Source: Clostridium sp.
Lineage (GTDB): Bacteria; Bacillota; Clostridia; Lachnospirales; Lachnospiraceae
DNA length: 8,941 bases
NCBI GenBank assembly: GCA_016302185.1
Contig: JAEDOC010000085.1
Coordinates: 1-8,941 of the forward strand
Direction of reading: 5' to 3'
Below the pieces are notes generated by a model. The model searched no databases, was not told where the DNA came from, and worked only from the letters and a program-made list of their open reading frames with translations. Shown here piece by piece: positions 1 to 6,525 of this stretch; the first letter of the stretch is position 1; each line of letters begins with the position of its first letter. Made by a program: the position numbers and the translations under genes.

Positions 1-159
1 TTAGAACAGCCCATCGAATACAGAAGACCTGTGTGCTGTTTTTCGCCGTTCTTCCCCTGCTTCTTTTTCGCGTCCGGATTCATCCTCTTCCAGAAGATAT
101 CTCCACTCACTACGCCGGGCGTTAGCTGACGCGACGCCCTCACTTACTGCGTTACTTCT
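1..159 (-). other. metK 3' flank, open frame without a start codon
   Basis: On the minus strand one frame is open from about 159 down to a TAA at 3-1, about 52 codons, rich in Glu, Arg and Lys and ending in ...RSSVFDGLF. It has no ATG, GTG or TTG, and it begins inside the end of metK. A second minus frame is open from a GTG at 143 (ATG at 83) through the left edge and would read ...MNPDAKKKQ.... Neither has a convincing ribosome binding site; the ATG at 83 follows AGAGG with no spacer. This could be the start of a gene cut by the window edge, a decayed gene, or part of a dispersed intergenic repeat. I do not recognise either peptide, so no gene is called. Confidence 0.3.
117..139 (-). repeat. 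GC-rich hairpin downstream of metK
   Basis: A perfect 6-bp stem, GGGCGT (117-122) with ACGCCC (134-139), encloses an 11-nt loop and starts 12 nt after the metK stop codon. No T-run follows on either strand, so it is not a standard intrinsic terminator, although it may protect the mRNA 3' end. Read on the minus strand it contains GCGTCGCGT followed by CAGC. The hairpin after pfp at the other end of the window contains the same nine bases followed by AAGC. Confidence 0.5.
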
Positions 160-1345
160 CTACTGCTGCCTTCAGCATCTCCACCTTATCCAGCTTCTCC
201 CACGGAAGATCCAGATCATCACGGCCAAAATGTCCGTATGCCGCAGTCTGCTTATAGATCGGGCGGCGCAGATCCAGCATCTTGATGATGCCGGCCGGGC
301 GCAGGTCAAAGTGTTCACGGATGATATCCACCAGCTTCTGGTCGCTGACCTTGCCGGTTCCGAAGGTATCTACCATGATGGAGGTGGGCTGGGCCACACC
401 AATTGCGTAGGATAACTGAATCTCACACTTATCGGCCAGGCCGGCTGCCACGATGTTCTTTGCCACATAACGTGCTGCATACGCTGCGGAACGGTCCACC
501 TTGGTGCAGTCCTTACCGGAGAAGGCACCGCCGCCGTGACGGGCATATCCGCCGTAGGTGTCTACGATAATCTTACGGCCGGTCAGACCGCTGTCTCCGT
601 GAGGCCCGCCGATGACGAAGCGACCGGTCGGATTGATGAAGAATTTTGTCTTCTCATCGATCATCGCTGCCGGAAGGATCGGATCGAAGACATATCTCTT
701 GATATCTTTATGAATCTGCTCCTGTGTCACATTCTCATCATGCTGTGTGGAAAGAACCACCGCATCCAGGCGGGCCGGTTTTCCGTTCTCATCATATTCT
801 ACCGTTACCTGTGTCTTTCCATCCGGACGAAGGTACGGCAGTGTTCCATTCTTTCTCACTTCTGTTAAACGGCGGGCCAGCTTGTGTGCCATATAGATTG
901 GGTAGGGCATATACTCTTCCGTCTCATTGGTGGCATAGCCAAACATCATACCCTGATCACCGGCGCCGATAGCTTCCAGCTCCTCATCAGTCATCTTATT
1001 CTCTTTTGCTTCCAGCGCCTTATCCACGCCCAGAGCGATATCGGCAGACTGCTCGTCCAGCGCAACAATAACGCCGCAGGTATCGCAGTCGAAACCATAC
1101 TTGGCACGATCATAGCCAATCTCTCTGACAGTCTCGCGGACAGTCTTCTGAATATCTACGTAGCCATTGGTGGTAATCTCACCCATCACCACAACCAGAC
1201 CGGTGGTGCAGGCTGTCTCACAGGCTACACGGCTCATCGGATCCTGCGCTAACAGCGCATCCAGAATCGCATCTGAAATCTGATCACACATCTTATCCGG
1301 ATGTCCCTCAGTTACGGACTCGGATGTAAATAACAGTCTCTCCAT
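152..1345 (-). CDS. metK: S-adenosylmethionine synthetase (MetK)
   Basis: Methionine adenosyltransferase, 397 aa, the usual family length. It makes S-adenosylmethionine from methionine and ATP, releasing phosphate and pyrophosphate, and acts in the cytoplasm, usually as a tetramer. All three domains are present. Visible motifs are GHPDK at residues 14-18 (His15 and Asp17 in the active site), the adenine/metal-site signature GAGDQGMMFGYA at 127-138, and the P-loop-like signature GGGAFSGKD at 270-278. The start is the ATG at 1345-1343, preceded by a strong GAGGAGG. The same frame stays open upstream for 32 codons, but that extension translates the leader terminator and riboswitch RNA and is not coding. 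The gene has its own promoter and a SAM-I riboswitch, so high SAM should shut it off. Identification is essentially certain. Confidence 0.98.
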   Translation of the reverse strand: MERLLFTSESVTEGHPDKMCDQISDAILDALLAQDPMSRVACETACTTGLVVVMGEITTNGYVDIQKTVRETVREIGYDRAKYGFDCDTCGVIVALDEQSADIALGVDKALEAKENKMTDEELEAIGAGDQGMMFGYATNETEEYMPYPIYMAHKLARRLTEVRKNGTLPYLRPDGKTQVTVEYDENGKPARLDAVVLSTQHDENVTQEQIHKDIKRYVFDPILPAAMIDEKTKFFINPTGRFVIGGPHGDSGLTGRKIIVDTYGGYARHGGGAFSGKDCTKVDRSAAYAARYVAKNIVAAGLADKCEIQLSYAIGVAQPTSIMVDTFGTGKVSDQKLVDIIREHFDLRPAGIIKMLDLRRPIYKQTAAYGHFGRDDLDLPWEKLDKVEMLKAAVEK

Positions 1346-1370
1346 TCTTTTTCCTCCTCGTAAACTTTGC

Positions 1371-1400
1371 AAAAAGAAAAGTCCGTAGCAATACGGACTT
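1371..1400 (-). terminator. metK leader terminator (SAM riboswitch expression platform)
   Basis: On the minus strand AAGTCCGTA (1400-1392) pairs perfectly with TACGGACTT (1387-1379) around a TTGC loop. A T-rich tract, TTCTTTTT (1378-1371), follows. It lies between the riboswitch aptamer and the metK start, as expected for a transcriptional OFF switch. The bases TATTGCT (1393-1387), which span the loop and stem, are complementary to AGCAATA (1430-1424) in the 3' strand of aptamer helix P1, giving the competing antiterminator. Confidence 0.92.
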
Positions 1401-1418
1401 GATTCTCGTTCATCAAAT

Positions 1419-1557
1419 CCTCTTATTGCTCGATTAACCACGTTTTCGCAGTTCCTCGCTCAGGCTGGCACCTTCCGTCCCTCACCGGGGAAACCGGTTT
1501 AAACGGGGTTGCCGTGACTTCACAGATCCTTTGTATCTCCATCACTCTGAATAAGGG
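1419..1557 (-). promoter_or_regulatory. SAM-I (S-box) riboswitch aptamer upstream of metK
   Basis: The minus strand carries the S-box landmarks in order: CTTATT (1555-1550), then AGAG and GGAG elements, CTGTGAAG, GGCAACC (1513-1507), and GGTGCCAGCC (1472-1463). The closing strand AATAAG (1427-1422) pairs with CTTATT to form helix P1. In this family SAM binding stabilises P1 and lets the downstream terminator form, which stops transcription before metK. The placement upstream of a SAM synthetase matches the classic feedback circuit. Recognition comes from these conserved blocks and their spacing; no covariance search was run. Confidence 0.95.
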
Positions 1558-1599
1558 ATAAATACGCACTTTTCAATTTTATGAAATAACTGCAAGAGT

Positions 1600-1621
1600 A
1601 CGATAACATACTTATTATCGT
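1600..1621. repeat. Inverted repeat over the metK promoter
   Basis: ACGATAA (1600-1606) and TTATCGT (1615-1621) form a perfect 7-bp inverted repeat with an 8-bp centre. It covers the -10 box and most of the spacer, a typical operator position. No regulator is identified, and an AT-rich promoter can produce such symmetry by chance. Confidence 0.45.
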
Positions 1622-1628
1622 CTGTCAA
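1600..1628 (-). promoter_or_regulatory. metK promoter
   Basis: On the minus strand a perfect TTGACA -35 box (1628-1623) lies 17 bp from TATCGT (1605-1600). The -10 box matches consensus at 4 of 6 positions and is strengthened by an upstream TG (TGTTATCGT), an extended -10. Transcription would start near 1593, about 35 nt before the riboswitch. The remaining intergenic sequence up to the murA stop (1629-1707) holds a short GCAGA/TCTGC hairpin without a T-run and no convincing murA terminator. Confidence 0.8.
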
Positions 1629-1707
1629 GAAGTATCAGAGAAATCTCCGTCCTTCTGTTTTCCAACAAAATATCCATCGTTTTTTCCGGCAGAAAATCTG
1701 CAGAAAC

Positions 1708-3000
1708 TCAGCCCACCTTCAGCTTAAACTTCTGTGCTTCCTTCTCAGAATCCACTTTCTCAATCATGGCGCCAAGGCCCTGCAGCTTTTTCTCAAAGCA
1801 CTCATAGCCCCGCTGAATATAGCCTATCTCGTCTACGGTGGTATAGCCCTCTGCTGCCAGTCCGGCGATCACCAGCGCAGCTCCGGCACGCAGATCCGGC
1901 GCATTTACCTGGGCTCCCGTCAGCTTCTTTACCCCACTGATAATCGCAGTATTGCCTTCCACCTTGATGGAGCTTCCCATACGAGCCAGTTCATCCACAT
2001 ATTTAAAACGATTTTCAAAAATACTCTCGGTTACCACACTGGTACCCTCGGCCAGAGCCAGGGTTACCGTCATCTGCGGCTGCATATCTGTCGGAAAGCC
2101 CGGATACGGAAGTGTCTTAATATCCGTATGGCGATGCACCGGACGTCCTACCACACGGACAGCCTCATCAAACTCCGTCACTTCACAACCCATCTCCATC
2201 AGCTTCGCACTGATCGCTTCCAGATGCTTGGGAATCACGTTCTGCACCATCACATCACCGCGGGTAATCGCTGCCGCGCACATAAAGGTTCCCGCCTCAA
2301 TCTGATCCGGAATGATAGAATATTCAGTTCCATGCAGATGCTTCACACCGCGGATTCGAATCACATCCGTTCCCGCACCCTTCACATTAGCGCCCATACT
2401 GTTTAAAAAGTTGGCCACATCCACCACATGGGGCTCCTTGGCCGGATTCTCAATAATGGTCTCCCCTTCCGCCAGAGTCGCCGCCATCATGATATTGATG
2501 GTCGCACCGACAGAAACCACATCCAGATAGATATGGCTTCCTACCAGATCGATGGCATGGGCCACCACGGCACCATTTTCCACCTCCACTCTGGCTCCCA
2601 GAGCACGGAATCCCTTCAGATGCTGATCAATGGGACGGCTTCCGATATTGCAGCCTCCGGGAAGCGGTACCTCCGCACTTTTATATTTGCCCAGAAGTGC
2701 ACCAATAAAATAGTAGGATGCACGAATCTTGCGGATGTAATCATCATCCACGGTAACCGCATGAATATTCTTCGCGTTGATCCGCACGGTATGACGATCC
2801 AGTCGTCTGACCTCCGCACCAATCTCTGAAATGGCCTCCAGAAGGACATTAATATCCCGGACATCGGGAAGGTTTTCTATTAAAACATCTTCATCTGTCA
2901 TAATGGACGCGGCTAAAATTCCCAGTGCGGCATTCTTGGCTCCGCTGATGGTAACCTCACCCACCAGAGGATTGCCACCCTTCATAATGTACTGTTCCAT
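1708..3000 (-). CDS. murA: UDP-N-acetylglucosamine 1-carboxyvinyltransferase (MurA)
   Basis: MurA, 430 aa, full length. It transfers enolpyruvate from phosphoenolpyruvate to UDP-GlcNAc, the first committed step of cytoplasmic peptidoglycan precursor synthesis. Key residues fall at or very near the E. coli numbering: Lys22-Asn23 in SGAKN, catalytic-loop Cys117 in PLPGGCNIGSRP, Asp305 in FPTDMQPQ, Arg371 in DLRAG and Arg397 in QRGY. The loop Cys, rather than the Asp of naturally resistant enzymes, predicts fosfomycin sensitivity. The start is the ATG at 3000-2998, behind AGGTG at good spacing; an in-frame TTG at 3012 overlaps that ribosome binding site and is unlikely. Many Firmicutes carry two MurA paralogues, and I cannot tell from the sequence which type this is. 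The gene has its own promoter just after the upstream gene. Confidence 0.97.
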   Translation of the reverse strand: MEQYIMKGGNPLVGEVTISGAKNAALGILAASIMTDEDVLIENLPDVRDINVLLEAISEIGAEVRRLDRHTVRINAKNIHAVTVDDDYIRKIRASYYFIGALLGKYKSAEVPLPGGCNIGSRPIDQHLKGFRALGARVEVENGAVVAHAIDLVGSHIYLDVVSVGATINIMMAATLAEGETIIENPAKEPHVVDVANFLNSMGANVKGAGTDVIRIRGVKHLHGTEYSIIPDQIEAGTFMCAAAITRGDVMVQNVIPKHLEAISAKLMEMGCEVTEFDEAVRVVGRPVHRHTDIKTLPYPGFPTDMQPQMTVTLALAEGTSVVTESIFENRFKYVDELARMGSSIKVEGNTAIISGVKKLTGAQVNAPDLRAGAALVIAGLAAEGYTTVDEIGYIQRGYECFEKKLQGLGAMIEKVDSEKEAQKFKLKVG

Positions 3001-3022
3001 TCTGCACCTCAATCTATCTATT

Positions 3023-3042
3023 AAAAAACGATAACAATCGTT
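3023..3042 (-). repeat. Short hairpin with T-run in the murA leader
   Basis: On the minus strand AACGAT (3042-3037) and ATCGTT (3032-3027) form a 6-bp stem with a TGTT loop, followed by more T residues to 3023. It lies inside the predicted murA 5' UTR, about 25 nt before the start codon. Its form is that of a weak intrinsic terminator, but the stem has only two G:C pairs, so efficient termination is doubtful. It contains the same ACGATAACA word (plus strand 3028-3036) as the metK promoter repeat. Confidence 0.35.
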
Positions 3043-3077
3043 ACAAAAGTCTTAAATTTCTTTTTATCCAATTACTG

Positions 3078-3105
3078 ATTATATCATAACATTGGAATTT
3101 GTAAA
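3078..3105 (-). promoter_or_regulatory. murA promoter
   Basis: On the minus strand TTTACA (3105-3100) is followed after 16 bp by a perfect TATAAT (3083-3078), with TGA directly before it giving an extended -10. It begins only about 16 bp after the stop codon of the upstream gene. Transcription would start near 3071 and leave a leader of about 70 nt before the murA ATG. Confidence 0.85.
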
Positions 3106-3121
3106 GATTGGAACATCTGTT

Positions 3122-5626
3122 TTATGCCTCTGGCTCCGCGGAAAGGAAGCAGATGAAGTCATTCCCCCCATTGGCCTCAAAATAAGCCGCCGCATCATTT
3201 AAACCAATCTTCTCCGCAGAAATCTCAGAGTTTCCTGTTACCCAGTAACATGAAATATTATAAGCATCATAGCCGTAAATCAGTCCATAGCTTCCATCGC
3301 CCCGATAAGCCACTACCGGATTGCCCCGGAACACAAAATACAGAACCTGATTCAGAGTAAGCCCACGGCCGTCCAGAAGCTCCGTGCCATCGGAGGACGT
3401 CATCTTTTCTTCCGCCAGCTCCGAAAGATATTTCTCAATTACCGGCACTTTTGCCGCAATCTCCCTGAGGCTGCCGATGGTTCTCGCATTACTCCGGTTC
3501 ACCCGGCTCCAGAATACCCGGCCGGTTTCTTCTGTCACCAGACCCATACCATCATTGGCTGCCCGTACCGCTCCTGTAAAATCCTCGTAAATTCCTACCA
3601 GACGTCCCCGGCTGTATGCATAATACGCGCGCTGTTCAAACGCTTCTCCTGGCTTCAGAAGAATCGTATTGTTCTCCTCCGCTACCGCTTTTTTGGGCAC
3701 ATGCACCCGGATATTCCGGCTTCTGGGCATACTGGCATCCAACTGTATAAAATACAACCGCCCCTGCTTGGCATCTGCGAAATGCCCCAGCCCCGCCAAC
3801 AGATCACTGTCCATCTCTTCATTGCAGACCAGAGTATCCTCCTCCATCGGCTCATAGGTAAGACCGTTCTTTCTGACTCTGGACAGATGAACCCGGCTGT
3901 CCTGAATATCCACACTGCTTAAATAAATACCGGATTTCTCATAACGGGTTTCCAGCACCATCTCGGTTCCCATAATCTCAATGGCATACATGGGAATTCC
4001 AACCACACGGCCATCCGTGGTAAACTGCTCTCCCGGATGGGCCAGCCCATACACCAGGTCATTTCCCACAAATCCAATCAGGCGAATCACGGTAGGATTC
4101 TCAAATTGAATCTCATCCTTTTTTCCTGTCTCCAGATCCATCACATTCAGCCGACGGGAATCATAGATCGCTTCCCCATCCTGCCAGGCAATACGGGACC
4201 CGTCGGTACTGACCGCAAAATTCTTCTCCGTCAGACCATCCGCCACCACCATAGATTCTTTTCCCGTCAGATCCACCGCATACACAGTATGATCCATCAT
4301 CAGATACAGATTCTGGTTCTCACTCAGATAACTCAGGCTTTTCACATCCTGCCGCAGGCTTTCGTAATCCAGAGAAGACGGCAGATACATCCGTTCTGTC
4401 AGGGAATTTCCGTCTCTCTCATAACGATATACCGCCACACCGGTGGTTCCCTCATGATTTCCCCGATTCATATAGCCATAGACCAGAAAATCCACGTCTC
4501 CCGCTTCACTGACTGCCAGAATCTTCACGCCATGCGCGCGAAAGCTGGTCCTGATATCCTCTTGGCTTTTGCGGAACGCAAATACCTTTGTGCTCTCTCC
4601 TTTTGTCACATCATAGAACCACAGTGCCCGGTTTGCCACAAATGCCCGATACTTTCCGGACGCATCCGAAACCGACTGCAGCTCTCCGGCATCGGAAATA
4701 CCCAGCAGAATTCTTTTATCCGAGTACGCAGAATCATCCCCGGAAAAAATCTGATTCACCCGGCGGTCATAATCCATCATGTAGATCCGCTGCGGGCTCC
4801 ATTTCATGGTAAACGCTTCCGCGACATCATAATATAGCTCTTTTCCGGCCTCATCCGTTCTGGAAACCACATATTCCAGCTCCACGCATCCCATAACGCC
4901 CTGCAGCTCCTTTAAATGCATGGAAACGGAACCGACCCGCTGCATTCCCAGACTGCGCCAGGTCAGCTGCTCAAAATTATTCTTCAGCGTAACCTCGCCC
5001 AGAGAACTGTTATCCGCGTTGAGATCCGACTCCAGATAGGTTGTCAGCTCCCGGGCTGTATCATATTGAAAGGTCTTCTCCGAAAATTCCTCCGCCAGCG
5101 AAATCATACTTTCCGCATACGAATTGTCTGTTGTCATGATACGGGTGTAATAATGCACCTCCGGGTGCTCCTCTGTGGATATGGTCAGTGTCAGCCGGTA
5201 CTCCCGCTCCGAAACCAGAAGATTCTGAATGGGAAGCTGTGCCCGAATCGTTCCATCCTGCGTCTCCCAGTGTTCCAGCGAGGTTCGCTCGACCAGCCGT
5301 TCCCCATCCAGACTGCGAATCTCATACCGGATTCCTTTTACCTGGGAATCCACATCCTCAAATACCACATTCAGGCGGCGATCCTGCGGCAGAACCGTCA
5401 GATCTCCCCGCCCTGCGCTGCGGCTGTTATCTTCCACAAAACCATAGAGACAGTTCATCTCTCTTCCGAACTGTTCCATATAAACCACCGGCAGATCCGC
5501 ATCCTCAATGGAGGTATACATCGTGCCGTCTTCCTCCTGCCTCAGAACAGACCAGGCAAAGTACCCGGCCAGCGCCAGAATAAATATCACCAGCAGAATC
5601 ACTGCTTTTTTTAATATCTTTCTCAT
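3122..5626 (-). CDS. Membrane-anchored hypothetical protein, propeller-like with degenerate C39-like C-terminus
   Basis: An 834-aa protein with no recognised specific function. Residues 2-7 are basic (RKILKK) and residues 8-28 form one hydrophobic helix, so it is probably an N-in membrane anchor with the rest outside. The middle holds many short beta-rich segments; residues 470-500 (FAVSTDGSRIAW, then NVMDLETGK) look like a TolB/WD-type propeller blade. The C-terminus, about 680-829, resembles the C39-like peptidase fold: LTLNQVLYFVFRGNPVVA at 756-773 and SYGLIYGYD at 779-787. It has no His after residue 642 and no Cys at the expected nucleophile site, so it is likely non-catalytic. The start is the ATG at 5626-5624, with AGGA 7 nt upstream and the hydrophobic segment directly following; an upstream in-frame ATG would translate across the promoter. 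It has its own promoter and is followed at once by the murA promoter. The domain assignments are inference. Confidence 0.85.
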   Translation of the reverse strand: MRKILKKAVILLVIFILALAGYFAWSVLRQEEDGTMYTSIEDADLPVVYMEQFGREMNCLYGFVEDNSRSAGRGDLTVLPQDRRLNVVFEDVDSQVKGIRYEIRSLDGERLVERTSLEHWETQDGTIRAQLPIQNLLVSEREYRLTLTISTEEHPEVHYYTRIMTTDNSYAESMISLAEEFSEKTFQYDTARELTTYLESDLNADNSSLGEVTLKNNFEQLTWRSLGMQRVGSVSMHLKELQGVMGCVELEYVVSRTDEAGKELYYDVAEAFTMKWSPQRIYMMDYDRRVNQIFSGDDSAYSDKRILLGISDAGELQSVSDASGKYRAFVANRALWFYDVTKGESTKVFAFRKSQEDIRTSFRAHGVKILAVSEAGDVDFLVYGYMNRGNHEGTTGVAVYRYERDGNSLTERMYLPSSLDYESLRQDVKSLSYLSENQNLYLMMDHTVYAVDLTGKESMVVADGLTEKNFAVSTDGSRIAWQDGEAIYDSRRLNVMDLETGKKDEIQFENPTVIRLIGFVGNDLVYGLAHPGEQFTTDGRVVGIPMYAIEIMGTEMVLETRYEKSGIYLSSVDIQDSRVHLSRVRKNGLTYEPMEEDTLVCNEEMDSDLLAGLGHFADAKQGRLYFIQLDASMPRSRNIRVHVPKKAVAEENNTILLKPGEAFEQRAYYAYSRGRLVGIYEDFTGAVRAANDGMGLVTEETGRVFWSRVNRSNARTIGSLREIAAKVPVIEKYLSELAEEKMTSSDGTELLDGRGLTLNQVLYFVFRGNPVVAYRGDGSYGLIYGYDAYNISCYWVTGNSEISAEKIGLNDAAAYFEANGGNDFICFLSAEPEA

Positions 5627-5695
5627 AAATAAATCCTGTTCAATCCTTTTTCCAATTTCCTTCCGGAAGCAGCCAACGCCGACTTCCCCATATAC

Positions 5696-5704
5696 AGTAT
5701 AGCA
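5696..5704 (-). promoter_or_regulatory. Extended -10 promoter of the 834-aa protein gene
   Basis: The minus strand reads TGCTATACT (5704-5696), an extended -10 element with 5 of 6 consensus bases. No good -35 box lies 16-18 bp upstream; the region is only T-rich (TTTTCT). The same nine bases form the -10 element of the nucleotidyltransferase promoter. The predicted transcription start is near 5689, giving a leader of about 60 nt. Confidence 0.65.
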
Positions 5705-5737
5705 TAAACAGGCACGGGAGAAAAGAATTGTTGACGT

Positions 5738-5781
5738 AAAAAACTCAGGCCTCCATTCTACATGGATGAAAACCTGAGTTT
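5738..5781 (-). terminator. Intrinsic terminator after the Pro-rich protein gene
   Basis: On the minus strand AAACTCAGG (5781-5773) pairs with CCTGAGTTT (5749-5741) in a perfect 9-bp outer stem. The loop contains a further 5-bp hairpin, TCCAT (5752-5756) with ATGGA (5762-5766) on the plus strand. The stem runs into six T residues (5743-5738). It begins 18 nt after the stop codon at 5800 and separates this transcript from the next gene. Confidence 0.85.
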
Positions 5782-5799
5782 CCAAATACATTTCTCTTC

Positions 5800-6450
5800 C
5801 TACTGGCACCTTCCGCTCCGGCAGCGCCTTCTCTGCAATTCATGCATCAGCAATATACGGAGCAGATCCCACTGATTTCCGGGAGGTTTCGGTCTTGGCG
5901 GCGGTGTTGGCCCTGGCGGCGGACCCCAGGGAGGATTTGGACCGCCCGGCGGTCTCCACGGTGGATTAGGCCGCGGCGGCGGATTGCGATCCCACGGACT
6001 CCGGTTCCGCATTTCCTGGGAATACACTGCCCCGTTTTCCCAGAGGCACGCTCCGCTCCGCACCGGCCCATACGCCACATGAATCTCTGCAGCTGCAACC
6101 TTTTTCGTTTTCCCGGCTTCTTCTGATTCACCTTCCGTTTCCGTCTTCTGAATTCCGGCCCGTTCAGCCGCTTTGCGTGTCAATTGCTCCAGCAGGACGC
6201 GATCCGGATATTCATCATAAATCGGGCTTCCCTCATACTCCATCTCGTCTATGACCGCATCTACTGATAACTGCAGCTGTTTTACCTGTTCCGGATACAT
6301 ACTTTTGAAATAATCAAAATCCCGGAGCAGGCGTTCCCGGTCCGACAGCGGATGCTGAGGCGAATTATCCTGTTCCTCCCGCCGGTACAGCTGATATGGT
6401 TCCGGCGTTATCTCCTGCGTTTTGATTCTTCCGTTTGAAAAATCCTGCAT
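5800..6450 (-). CDS. Proline-rich conserved clostridial hypothetical protein
   Basis: A 216-aa protein of unknown function. Residues 1-45 are polar. Residues 47-84 carry the conserved-looking block YFKSMYPEQ ... DEMEYEGSPIYDEYPDR, which I recognise as typical of small clostridial hypothetical proteins, from memory and unsearched. Residues 155-191 contain 21 prolines in 37 residues, with a repeated PNPPW(R/G)PP unit. The tail is an amphipathic helix and a basic Cys-containing end, RRRCRSGRCQ. There is no signal peptide or membrane segment. The ATG at 6450 is preceded by a strong AAGGAGG, but 12 nt away, longer than usual; an ATG at 6461 is out of frame and only 1 nt from it. The gene lies 75 nt after the nucleotidyltransferase with no terminator between, so the two are probably co-transcribed, and it ends in a strong terminator. 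A spore-coat or surface role is possible but not shown. Confidence 0.8.
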   Translation of the reverse strand: MQDFSNGRIKTQEITPEPYQLYRREEQDNSPQHPLSDRERLLRDFDYFKSMYPEQVKQLQLSVDAVIDEMEYEGSPIYDEYPDRVLLEQLTRKAAERAGIQKTETEGESEEAGKTKKVAAAEIHVAYGPVRSGACLWENGAVYSQEMRNRSPWDRNPPPRPNPPWRPPGGPNPPWGPPPGPTPPPRPKPPGNQWDLLRILLMHELQRRRCRSGRCQ

Positions 6451-6525
6451 CTGACGCCCATACCTCCTTACAGCACAAGGTTATATGGTATCATATGCAG
6501 GATTCTCTTAATATTTCATTCTTTG

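Noticed and set aside
1346..1441. N-terminal extension of MetK by 32 residues
   Set aside because: It would translate the riboswitch P1 strand and the leader terminator. The ATG at 1345 has a strong ribosome binding site and matches the family N-terminus.
1629..1707. Possible intrinsic terminator for murA
   Set aside because: The only hairpin (GCAGA/TCTGC) has a 5-bp stem and is not followed by a T-run in the murA direction.
4037..4837. Long plus-strand open frame (266 codons) opposite the 834-aa protein gene, and a second of 232 codons at 4916-5614
   Set aside because: Both are antisense shadows of a well-supported minus-strand gene. Their translations are His/Ile/Gln/Arg-rich, with no domain-like pattern and no ribosome binding site.
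5627..5809. N-terminal extension of the 834-aa protein by 61 residues
   Set aside because: It overlaps the upstream terminator and the extended -10 promoter. The residues look random, and the natural membrane anchor begins at the ATG at 5626.
5847..6131. Alternative minus-strand frame of 94 codons inside the Pro-rich protein gene
   Set aside because: It is a frame shadow of GC-rich proline codons, with no ribosome binding site, and lies wholly inside the supported gene.
6488..6496. Sporulation sigma-K-like -10 (CATATGATA on the minus strand) before the Pro-rich protein gene
   Set aside because: It matches the CATANNNTA form, but no fitting -35 element lies at the right distance, and a sigma-E reading also has wrong spacing. 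It is too weak to call a promoter.
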